Shown: one piece after another, positions 1 through 9,102 of the stretch | Layout of the letters: each line of letters opens with the position of its first letter | How positions within the stretch are numbered: the first letter of the stretch is position 1 | Source of the DNA: Ampelomyces quisqualis | Lineage: Eukaryota > Ascomycota > Dothideomycetes > Pleosporales > Phaeosphaeriaceae | NCBI GenBank assembly: GCA_018398575.1 | Contig: JAGTXZ010000005.1 | Span: 1,178,001 to 1,242,000 of the forward strand | Length of the DNA: 64,000 bases | Reading direction: 5' to 3' | The notes under the pieces: model-generated | Seen by the model: only the letters and a program-made list of their open reading frames with translations | Told to the model about the DNA's origin: nothing | Databases searched by the model: none | Position numbers and translations under genes: made by a program

Positions 1-471
1 TGGAAGTAAGCAAAGTTGGCGTAAATCTCCAAGATCCAGTACGGTTGCACCAGAATGATCGTGCCTATGAAGACGTGGCTGGCTGGCTTAGACAGAAAGG
101 GCTTGATCTTCATCCATGCGATGACATTGTGTAACGACCAGGATGCGTTGAGGAATATTGCTGCAACCGAGAGCCACCAGGCGTGAATTGGCGACTTGAA
201 GAACAACCAAAATCCCTGCCACAGACCTAGTATGAGCTCGAGGAGAATCAACTTGACGACTGTTAATTATATTGCTAGTCTTTGACCTTGTGCTCGCGCT
301 TACTTTGTGCAACAAAACGCCTCGTCGCATATTGGCTAGGGTGATGAACGAGAGTATCACCAGGGAGCCCACCAGCAAGCCTTGCGCCCATGCCTCGAGA
401 ATCAATTCGTTTGGGTTTGTAGGCTTCTCCACCACGTTCCCACGCAGCATAATGCGGGGAAGTGGACTCAT
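1..471 (-). CDS. Multi-pass membrane protein, partial (3' end beyond window)
   Basis: Conserved-looking fungal integral membrane protein that runs off the left edge. The start is the ATG at 471; the frame further upstream has only non-ATG codons. Exon 1 is 471-304. A 52-nt intron (303-252) begins GTAAGC and ends AAG, and exon 2 runs from 251 to the edge. The splice is phase 0 and joins ...RRGVLLHK to LILLELILGLWQGFW. Visible hydrophobic segments: one after the N-terminus (LLVGSLVILSFITLANM), one across the exon junction, one around AWWLSVAAIFLNASW and one around VFIGTIILVQPYWILEIY, so at least four membrane spans. The substrate or role is not recognised. The gene model is fairly secure; the function is unknown. 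Confidence 0.72.
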
Positions 472-1060
472 GATGGCCGCCGGGGGGCTTTTTTCCCTTG
501 AGGATCCAAGTTCCGGGCTGCCGAGCAAGTGTGCTGTGATGTCACCTGAAGAAAAGTCGTCTGCGCAGCCTCACCATTTTAGCATGCCGGGCGGAGGGAG
601 GAAGAGGGGCGCGAGCAGGAGGTGTATGTGGAAGGACAAGAGCAAGTATGAAACCAAACGGGCGAGGTGTGCGTTCTCGTGTCCTCCGCCATTTCTCCGC
701 ATCTCGCCATGACAATTATGGACTGCGGGCGAAAGCTCAGGCTGCGGCTTGGAGTGACGACGAAACGGCACTTTGGCTAAGCAGGGCATGGTGTGGTGGA
801 GACGAGGTGTGGCGCTCTCTTGGCTGCGTCGACGATCGGAGGCTGACCAGCCCCGGCCCGAGATGCGTTTGTCGACACATGTCGCCGACGCAGAACTCTG
901 ACGGTGTCGAATTCAATTTGGAGCTCACAACACGACTTGTTGGGTTTGCTGTATCATGTGTCTGTTCGCGAATAGACTGCCACGAAGGTGGTTGGTGAAC
1001 GAAGCAGTCCCAAAAGAGCATAGCGGGAAGATAAACACGTTTTCCCTCTCTCTTTCCTAG
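472..1060. other. Intergenic region without a supported gene
   Basis: Balanced-composition DNA upstream of the membrane-protein gene, probably holding its promoter and 5' leader. Short open frames exist on both strands, but none has family resemblance, a signal peptide or splice logic. It ends where the inverted-terminal-repeat element begins. Confidence 0.5.
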
Positions 1061-1061
1061 G

Positions 1062-1138
1062 AGTTGTTAACGCGCATCCCAATGATATAATATCGCGCCC
1101 CCATAAGCCGCCTATCTTATTATCTTCTACTCTGTATC
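1062..1138 (+). repeat. Left terminal inverted repeat of the foldback element
   Basis: Pairs with 2045-2122 in reverse complement. The first 37 bases match almost exactly apart from a few transitions and small shifts; the match then continues with short gaps. Confidence 0.75.
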
Positions 1139-1683
1139 GCTTATAACTTTACTGTCTTGCCCTTTTTAGTATTTATACCCGGGAGACTTAAAGATTTAGA
1201 TTACGCTAAATTGATTGCGCCCAAAATTTCAAGGGCTTCTGCCTAGAAACGTAGCTACAACTAGAGTTCAAGATGGACAATTTTCTTGTAGCCCTATATA
1301 CTGTGGTATCAGGCAAAAGTACTCCATGTGGGTCATTTTCTTGGCCTGGTATCAAGCTATACTAACTTCAGATGAAACAGTATTATATACATTTCTCAAA
1401 CCTTCCGCCAAGCCTAGTACTTTGTAAGGCCTCTACAAACAAAAGAGATTAGTATTTCTACTTGCTCTGGGGAGAGTAGGGCTATTCTGCCCGAGCGCTT
1501 CTAGGGAGTAGCTGGTACAAGTGAGTACTAAACTTGATTAATACTGCCTCTATGTACTTAGCTATAAACTTCTGTGTATAGCCTACGTCGTGTAGTGCTC
1601 TGATAATAAGCCGTTTATCGCGTGTAAGGGGCCCGTTAGCGTTAGCGTTGACATTAAGTAGGTGGAGGTGTTTCTATTGTTGT

Positions 1684-1821
1684 AGGATAAGATAAGAGGT
1701 AGGATAAGATAAGAGGTGAGATGAGATAAGAGGTGGGATAAGATAAGAGGTGGGATAAGATAAGAGGTAGGATAAGATAAGAGGTAGGATGAGATAAGAG
1801 GTAGGATAAGATAAGAGGTGG
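1684..1821. repeat. 17-bp minisatellite, about eight copies
   Basis: Tandem array with unit close to GATAAGATAAGAGGTAG. Units differ mainly by A/G transitions (GTAG, GTGG, GTGAGATGAG). It lies in the loop part of the foldback element. On the minus strand it gives a repetitive LLSYPTSYLI open frame, which I regard as a by-product. Confidence 0.9.
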
Positions 1822-2044
1822 TTGAGGTAAAGGATTGTTGCCAGCAGGGCTAGGCAGAGCGTTGCATTCATAGCTTCAGGGGCTTATACGTTACTATACA
1901 AATTACTATGGATTAGCATGTAATATATAAGACTACAGTGCTTTCAATCTCCAGGTGCACGGTGCAGCTTAGGCCCCCACATGGAGTACTTTTGCCTTTG
2001 ACCACAGTAATCAAAGTCTATGTTATGATTAGATGTGAGTGGCT

Positions 2045-2122
2045 CGCTTAGAGGTAGATTATAAGTTAGGCGGCTAGTTACGAGTGCGCGATATTATCTT
2101 ATTAGGGTGCGCGTTAACAACT
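2045..2122 (-). repeat. Right terminal inverted repeat of the foldback element
   Basis: Reverse-complement partner of 1062-1138. Its outermost bases read AACAACT on the plus strand, mirroring AGTTGTT at the left end. Confidence 0.75.
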
Positions 2123-2190
2123 GTCAACTCCCCTCTTTTCTATACAAAAAGAAGAATTAAAAGTTTATGTAGATGATGTTAAGGAAGATC

Positions 2191-2241
2191 AGAGTTAGTT
2201 CAAGGTAAGAGTTAGTTTACGGTGAGAGTTAGTTTAAGGTT
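2191..2241. repeat. 17-bp tandem repeat, three copies
   Basis: Three consecutive units close to AGAGTTAGTTCAAGGTA lie just outside the right end of the foldback element. They share the period, but not the sequence, of the array at 1684-1821. Confidence 0.75.
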
Positions 2242-2308
2242 GAGGTCAGATTAGAGGTAAGGGATGTAGAGTACATCAAAGCAAAATTCAAGTTACCAAG
2301 CCACGTAC

Positions 2309-2524
2309 CGTGAAGTATGAAGTCGAGAATGTTACATACGGCCTCCGACAGATGAGCAGCGCGGCGCGGGATGCCCTCCCAGACGGCAGCGGCCCGGTGA
2401 AACCCTGGGATCTGGTGGGCGATGGTATGCATGCGAAGTAGACCGCGGTCTTAGACCAGTACATTACGTGCCCGAGGGTCGAGACTCCAGCGTAGACGCA
2501 CCAATCGTAGAGGTCGTTGTACCG
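2309..2524 (-). pseudogene. Internal fragment of a broken protein gene
   Basis: Two adjacent minus-strand reading segments look coding but lie in different frames. The first (2524 to about 2431) is stop-free and aromatic-rich (RYNDLYDWCVYAG..., ending AVYFA). The second (2432-2309) reads MHTIAHQIPGFHRAAAVWEG... to ILHG and is followed at once by a donor-like GTACGT. A frameshift at about 2432 separates them, and nothing continues into the foldback element on the left. I do not recognise the family. It may be the remains of a gene truncated near the element; a chance open frame is the alternative. Confidence 0.4.
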
Positions 2525-2790
2525 AATCTACGGAGTAAAGAAGTGCTCTTTGTCATGATAAAAGTGCTTCGATAATGTCAGCATTGTTGAAGGGAGGAAC
2601 AGTCACGACAAGCAACGAGGGACTTCGCCTCATGCAGGCGCATGAAGAAGGCAGCACCCGCACTAGCGTGTTCTAGCGCGACTGCCCCGCAGAAGTCATC
2701 GATGCTCGCGCAAACATTGAATGTCGACAGTTGACCCAAGCAAGAACGACTCGAGAACGGCCTTTGCAGATCCTCACCACTCCTTTCAAC
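2525..2790. other. Upstream region of the eIF2D gene
   Basis: No gene seen. It contains the presumed promoter and 5' leader of the eIF2D-like gene starting at 2791. Confidence 0.4.
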
Positions 2791-4826
2791 ATGTTCAAAA
2801 AGAAGCCCAATGTATGCAGTCTAGCTGTCGTGCTGTAGCCATGTCATGAAGCTAAGCAGAACAGATCAAGCCGCTGTCGCCCCTCAAGTCCAGCGACCGC
2901 CGCCGGACGGCAGACCAAATTATTGCAGACTTTAGCATCGACGTCCCTGTTGATGCGAACGCAGACCCTGAAGACAAGACTGCGCCTACAACAGGCCTGA
3001 CAGCATTAAGAAAGTCGCTCCTGCCTGAAAATGCGCTATCCGCACGCTTCACCACGACGGCAGGGCCAGACTTGAAGCAAGTATCAGGTACAGTATACGT
3101 CGGAAGCCATGTAGGCACCAAAGGCGAGCAGCGGGTGCTCTGGATCAAGTTGTACGACAAGATGTATCCCACCGTATATACGCTCTGGCACAATCCATGC
3201 ATCGTGCCCCTCCTGTATACGCCTCTGGTGGTTGTAGAGAAGATGCAGGCTGGTGCGGATCTCATGACGCCTGGTCTCCAGCGAGGTCCTCCATTTCCGA
3301 AGAAAGCTACCAAAGGCGCTGTTGTAGCCATTGCCAGCCTTGAAGCACCCACCGTGCCCATGGCTGTCGGCACCTGCGAAATTGATGTGAGCGCGTTGGA
3401 TAAGGTGCAGGGCATGAAGGGCCAAGCTGTCTCTACTTTCCACTGGGCTGGCGACGAAATATGGGCGTGGAGTTCAACGGGAAGCTCGGGTGCTGAACCT
3501 CCAGATTTCATTCCTGGCTGGGATGAGAAGCCAGACGAAGACACAAGTCTCGCTGAACGCACAGCAGCGGTAGACTTGGACGATCAAGAAGGTGGTATTT
3601 CGCTCGATGCCGATCCCACAAAGCGGTCTGAGGCAGAGAAGGCACAAGGAATCGACGATGAAGAGGCGCCGTCAAATCAGGACTTCGTGGATGTGATCGA
3701 CGACAAGGAACTGACGACGAAAGGTACATTCCCTACCTTCTTAGTGCACATAGTCTAACAGGCCAAAGAGATCGATGATGCATTCAAGAATGCCTTCTTG
3801 TACGGCGTGCGACATCACATGGACCATTACAAAGATCAAACCAATTACGGTTTCGACTTCCCATTATCACAGTCGCACGTTATGTCCCAGCTTGTCCACC
3901 CCTTTCTACCCACATACACACCCGCACGAGCCGCTTCGTTACAAGTGAAGAAGTCCAGTTGGAAGAACATTCGGAAGTTCATAAGACACCTCGATAAGCA
4001 GAAAATCGTCAAGTGCAAGGACCGAGACGGCAATGAGGTAGTCATCGTGGACATCGACTTCAAAGACCAACAGGTCGCGGCCTTCATACCATATCGACTT
4101 CCCAAGAAAGATGCGCCCTCAGGAGCGAGCACAAATGGGAAATCAGCGGCACCGCTGAGCGCCGAGTCGTCTATTGGCCAAAAGCTCAAGCTTGTGTCGC
4201 TACTACGGCCAAAGGAAAAGTTGGCTCCGATCCTACACGCTTCCAAGGCAGACCCACGAGGACTGTTCACGCCTGCCGAGCTCAAGCAGCTGCTCATTGC
4301 GTACGTCGAGGCAGAGAATCTGATCGACCCGAAAAACAGGCGGCTCGTTAAGATCAATCCACAGATAGCAGATGCACTCCTTGGCTCTTCAGCAGCAGAC
4401 AATGCCGCTCTATCATCGGGGACCATGCCACGGGATGCGCTGGCTGAGCGCATGGTGACTGCTTCATCACCTTTCCATGCTATTCTCCGCAACGATGCCG
4501 ACTTAGCTGACACGAAGCCAAAAGCCGGCGCGCCGCCCAAGATTCAGATAACTTTGGAAACGCGCAGTGGAAACAAGACGGTGTCCAAAGTCCATGGCCT
4601 CGAGCCGTACCACATCGCACCGCAGCCGCTTGCCGACGAGTTAAGAAAGACATGCGCCGGCAGTACGAGTGTGGACAAGCTTCAAGGCTCTAGTCCGAAG
4701 AACCCGGTGATGGAGGTGATGATCCAGGGGCCCCAGAAAGATGCTATCATCAAGGCACTAGAAAAGCGTGGCGTCCACAAGAACTGGATGGAAGTGGTGG
4801 ACAAGACGAAGGGTAAGAAGAAATAA
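2791..4826 (+). CDS. TMA64: Eukaryotic translation initiation factor 2D / Tma64 (ligatin family)
   Basis: Ribosome-associated factor of the eIF2D family. Members promote non-canonical tRNA delivery and recycling of 40S subunits after termination. Three exons give about 645 aa: 2791-2811 (MFKKKPN), 2865-3723 and 3769-4826, with phase-0 and phase-1 introns of 53 and 45 nt. The first intron is supported by the family N-terminus, which continues IKPLSPLKSSDRRR as in eIF2D proteins. Domains in order: an N-terminal pre-PUA segment, a PUA domain with the hallmark YPTVYTLW near residue 110, an acidic linker, a winged-helix/SWIB-MDM2-like region beginning near residue 340, and a C-terminal SUI1/eIF1-like domain (ITLETRSGNKTVSKVHGLEPY... 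to the Lys-rich end). The length is close to, slightly above, the usual 565-600 aa. Large open frames on the opposite strand are shadows. Confidence 0.93.
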
Positions 4827-5088
4827 GTGAACAATTGCCAGGATAGCTGAACGATACCCTCTGTGCGGTCTGATTTCTGATGCCGATGTGCTCGTGACAT
4901 GTTCCGATCATCTTGACTCGCGGTTCCATGTATTTAGCGCGTCTGGGAACCGAGGCGGCGAATCCCGAGCCGCGGCTTGTCAAGACTGCGACAGCTCCAG
5001 GAGGCCCGAGTAGATGATGACTTGATCAGACACGCTCTTCTTTTTCTTGTCTTTGCTCGTTCCTTTTCTTCATTTCGGTGATATTGGC

Positions 5089-6200
5089 ATGGTCACAATG
5101 GTACAGGTGATTAGCATCGTTTTTGCGGGAGCTTCGATCGCCGCTCTTACTTCACAGCCTTTTCTTCGATCGACTCTTGTGGACACGCTGGTGCGATGGA
5201 CAGGCTTCAACGCACCAGGTGGGTTATGGAGGATAGCTGCGGTTTTACTAGCACTGGCAAACCTCAAAAATTTACCCTTCGTATGGCACGTACGTCTATC
5301 CCACAGACCCCACTCCTTCCAAAACCACACCTCTGACACGCACAGCTTCGCTTCTTCCGCGCCCTCATATACCATGTCTACCTACAGCCTACTCCGATTC
5401 CTCCCCACGCGCTCTTCCAACCCATCATTACTTCGACACGAACCCCCCTCCTCGAGACCGACTACAACCTCCACAAATCCAACAGCACATACTTCTCCGA
5501 CATGGACATATCGCGCACACACCTATTCACCGCCATAATCCGTAACGGCATTAAGAAGAACAGCCGGTTGTACGGGGCCAAGAAATCCGCTGTCGCAGGC
5601 GCTGTAGGCGCTACGGACGGCACGCGAGGCAGACATTTGATTGCACTAGGCGGCATAAGTTGCCTGTTCAAGCGCGAAATCCCGCCCTATGCCAAATACG
5701 AAATGTGGACAAGAGTACTATGCTGGGATAGGAAGTGGTTCTATCTCGTCACGCACATGGTCAAACCTGGCGTCGGGAAACCCGCGAGCTGGACGTTGCA
5801 GCCGTGGCTCAAGGCACAGCGGGTAGAGGGGAAAGAAGTTGATCGCGACAAGTTGTTGGGCGCGGTATATGCGACTGCTATTGCGAAGTATGTGGTTAAG
5901 AGAGGGAGGATCACGGTGCCGCCCGAACAGGTGCTGCTAGATGCGGATATGATTCCTGCCAAACCGGAGGGGTGGGTGTACAAGGGCGATGATGTGGAGA
6001 GCAGTAGCAACGGTGACAAGGACGGGGTGCTGCCGCAGGCAGATCTGCAGGCGGAAGTGTGGAACTGGGATGTCATTGAGAAGGAGAGGAGAAGGGGATT
6101 GATGGTTGCGCAGAAGTTTGCGGAGATGGATGGTATGCATGAGTATTTTGATGGAGGGAAGGATGGCGCGTTGGGGGAGTATGCGGATTTGTTGTTTTAG
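5089..6200 (+). CDS. Thioesterase-like hotdog-fold protein (4HBT_2 / THEM6-like)
   Basis: Two exons, 5089-5289 and 5346-6200, with a 56-nt phase-0 intron (GTACGT...CACAG), encode about 351 aa. The ATG at 5089 is the first in frame; another at 5098 is possible. A hydrophobic N-terminal segment (VISIVFAGASIAALTS) suggests a membrane anchor. The family signature follows the splice: HLRFFRALIYHVYL, then LLETDYNLHKSNSTYFSDMD and RTHLFTAIIRNG, then PYAKYEMWTRVLCWDRKW. These match the acyl-CoA thioesterase-like fungal/THEM6 family. The true substrate is unknown; the catalytic assignment rests only on family likeness. It is 262 bp downstream of the eIF2D gene, in the same direction but as its own unit. 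Confidence 0.83.
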
Positions 6201-6807
6201 ATGGTGGGGGGAAGGTCGGTATACCCTAGATTTATGTTCGTAGACCAAGTTCAGTACATATGGAGACTGTTCGATTGTGGAGAGATCTCTACATCATGAA
6301 ATGGCGTGTCTAATGGGCTTCCTCTGCGTTGATGAGCATTCCGTAGCGAGACCGCGTATGGTGTCACCTCCTTTAAAAAATTGCAATTCGCCATATAGGT
6401 AAATACTGAATCATCGATCGTGCTTTGACATGCGTTCTCGCCCGAAATGGTACCGGTTCGAGCGCATCATGCGCACTGCCGCCGCCTCTCTACCTACATC
6501 GACCTATCAACAGTCAACCTTGGTACCTCCAAGGCAGAACATGCTCGTCAACCAATTAATCAAATCATGGCGGAAGCTACTGGCCGCAATGCGACAGCCT
6601 CTGCCCCGGGCCACCTATGGGCCCCAATAATCACCGAGCGAGACGCAGGCTGCATCTTATCACCGCCTCTTTCACCTCACCTGCATCACACATGGATTTT
6701 GGCAGTTGAAACATTCAAATCACTCCTGACCATCACATAAGAGACGCTGGAATGACCCTGCCGTGATGCGAACAACCTTGCGTATAAGTCCTCCATACTT
6801 TGCAGCA
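6201..6807. other. Intergenic region
   Basis: Holds the 3' end of the thioesterase-like gene and the leader of the next, broken gene. Two short plus-strand frames begin at 6430 and 6447, but neither shows family or compositional support. Confidence 0.4.
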
Positions 6808-8302
6808 ATGGCCACAACCACTGGAACCGCCGGCTCTGGTGAGCCTGATATGGCCCTCATCGGCGAATTACTCGAAGTCACAACGCGTAATCCCCCTGCA
6901 GTCTCAACGCGCAAACTACTTGTCGAGCACTACATTTATGTCGGCTGGCTGGAAGCTGCCATGAACAATGCGAAGGACTTGAAAAAGCTGGCACCAAGAG
7001 ACGCTGAGATCAACGAATTCCTTCAGATCTTAGAGAAGAAGCCCAAACTCCTGCCCCTGAGAAGCGGCCGACATCTGTCTCACCAATACCGGCACCCGCC
7101 ACGCGCGTTTGTGATCCAGTATCTGGTCGTTACAAGAAAACATCGCCAGCGAAGCACGTCAAGAATTCTACTGAGGCAGCAACTGTGGAGATATCTGGTG
7201 ACCTGGAACCAGCGCGGCAGGATTTGACACAGGGCTATTAAGCGCTGCGCGCAAGAGCCAAGTTTGTTCTTTCCGACCTCCTCCACTTCTAAAGCCTGCA
7301 GAGAAAAGCAGGTCTGCCTCCGTCGAAGAACGTTTCCAAGGTTTAGGCAGTCATTGAAAGAGTCAGAATTTCTTCAGCCCCTAAGATGAGCCCACCAGAT
7401 AGTGCTCGAATCTATCGCACGAACGATCCAAAATAACCCAAAAGATGCCACTGGTCTTGCTGTCATTGATCTGGAGGGTATGATAAGGTGGGTCCGTAAA
7501 CCTGAAGGTAGATCTTCGGGCCTCGATGATGACGCCGTCCGAGATACCATCGTCAAACGGAGCGATGCTGTACAATCTGCTCTGCCCGAAAACCTCAAGA
7601 TCCACTGCGAAATCGCGCTCATGCATCTTGAGCATGAATTTTTTCAAAGAAACTACGCAAACACCGAGACCATGTTAGGGGACGAGATCAAGGACATCCC
7701 AAGGGCGGACTTTTATGTCACCGAAGACAACTATGCCTGGGACATGGATGAGCTCGTACAGGCTATCACAGCCAACAACGGAGTTCTTCGGAACCCCCTG
7801 AGCAAAGAAATGCTCACAGCTAGAGATGTGAAAGGCATCCTTCTCCATCCGCTAGGCAAAACTCTGACTGCACTTGGTGTTGAGCAGCATGAGATGGCGG
7901 AAGGCGTTCGCGTGGAGACCATCGTGCATATGGAGAAGCTCTCGCATATACTACTTGAGGATCAGAGTCTAGACACGTTATCCAGTCGTAAAGCTGTCGA
8001 TGAGTTCCTTGCATACATCGCTACCTGTATGATTTGCCCCAATTCTACTGCTACAACACGAGGAAAACTAACGTGTAACAGTGCCCGACCTGGAACAAAA
8101 GGCAATTGAACATCTCAAATGTCTTGCGCAGGACAGCCACATAGGACAATCCTATGATTTCAGCATTGGCGAGGCGGTTCGTGATGCCAAGGGAAATCGT
8201 GTCTGCTTTCACAAGACTGGCGATTTTATCAAACAGGCTGCAGCGCACCTGAGGGCGAATCAAGGCACTGCGCCAGATCCTGACAAGTGCTGCGTCATGT
8301 AA
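6808..8302 (+). pseudogene. Broken conserved gene ending in a CaaX prenylation box
   Basis: The ATG at 6808 (context GCAATGGCC) opens a helical domain (LLVEHYIYVGWLEAAMNNA, LKKLAPRDAEINEFLQ). Near 7,035 the coding signal shifts frame. It continues readably from 7,040 to about 7,400 but is cut by three stops: TAA 7239-7241, TAA 7290-7292 and TAG 7344-7346. A second shift near 7,400 leads to a well-preserved C-terminal part (7402-8026 and 8082-8302, joined across a 55-nt phase-1 intron GTATGA...AACAG), giving IATLPDLEQKAIEHLKC. The last residues are CCVM, a CaaX box. All three stops would be Gln codons before one C-to-T change in a CpA context, as RIP produces. The alternative is two separate short genes, but the coding between them argues against this. 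I do not recognise a named function. Confidence 0.72.
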
Positions 8303-9102
8303 CGCTGTGGCTACTAAGATGGCAAGATCTCCTGCAATGTGAACCGCGGAACGAAATTATGGCACCTTTCGAAAGGTTTTTGAGAATGTTGCTATGTTAC
8401 CCGCTTCGTGTCGACCTGAGTCCAACCGCATGAACAAATTGCTTTACTTTAGTCAGCCTCGTGTTAGTATGTCGTTCGATGCACTCACTGTGCCCACACG
8501 TTGCTGCTTCTGTATGGATCATTCAGTAACGATAAGATGTAGCCTTCCAGCCACTTATACGACAGCGTTTCAGACCTGCAGTATGAGCCATGTACGGGTT
8601 TAGTCATCTCCGTATCCGTTTCCCTCATAGGCTCGTGCATTCGAGCTAGGTTCCAAGGAATCCATATGTAGCCACAAGGCAGTCTTCACTCTAGAATTTC
8701 CATGTCAAACCTGGAAAATCAAGCTTCTACACCACATTTTTTCACTGTTTCTTTCCGGTTCTGCACAAGGTGCTGACTGGCGTTCACGATCTACACTAAG
8801 CCAGCCGGTTTGGGTGCTGGTGAGTGGCTAAGCAAGTATGAGCCTCGCTGGATCAGCCTTGTCCGCAGCGATGTCCGTGAATTCATCCAGCTCTGTAGGT
8901 CTGCCGATCATGTGCCACTACGGATACTTCGTTGCACGGTTAATGCACTTGCATCATGTATACCAAGTCGCTTATCCATGTGCGTCTCGTGTCGGCCGCA
9001 TTGGGCAATCTTGTCGCCCCAGTTCTCGATATCTCAAGTCTGCATTTGAAGCTTTGATTCATGTGATTTTGAGCTTTTCGAGAGAGGGCGAGAAAGAATT
9101 GA
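8303..9102. other. Intergenic region, no supported gene
   Basis: Several short plus-strand frames (starting at 8394, 8810 and 8838) lack any recognisable family. If the following PARP-like gene once had a longer N-terminus, its remains may lie here, but I cannot read them. In the frame of the next pseudogene a TGA stop stands at 9100-9102. Confidence 0.4.

Larger units (their letters stand above)
1061..2122. mobile_element. Foldback-like DNA element with long inverted termini, no transposase
   Basis: The left end, starting AGTTGTTAACGCGC at 1062, is matched in reverse complement by the right end finishing at about 2122. The match continues imperfectly for about 75 bp through GATATAATATCGCGC and a GCCGCCTA block. 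A second, internal inverted match of about 34 bp (1300-1332 against 1975-2008, core AGGCAAAAGTACTCCATGTG) shows that the arms extend well inward, so the element is close to a long hairpin with a tandem-repeat loop. No transposase frame is present, so it would be non-autonomous. I could not see a convincing target-site duplication, so the exact ends are uncertain by a few bases. Confidence 0.72.

Noticed and set aside
1674..1871. Repetitive LLSYPTSYLI frame
   Set aside because: It is the translation of the 17-bp minisatellite, not a gene.
2852..3562. Minus-strand frame of 236 codons opposite the eIF2D gene
   Set aside because: Shadow frame with Ser/Ala-rich composition; the plus strand holds the PUA domain of eIF2D.
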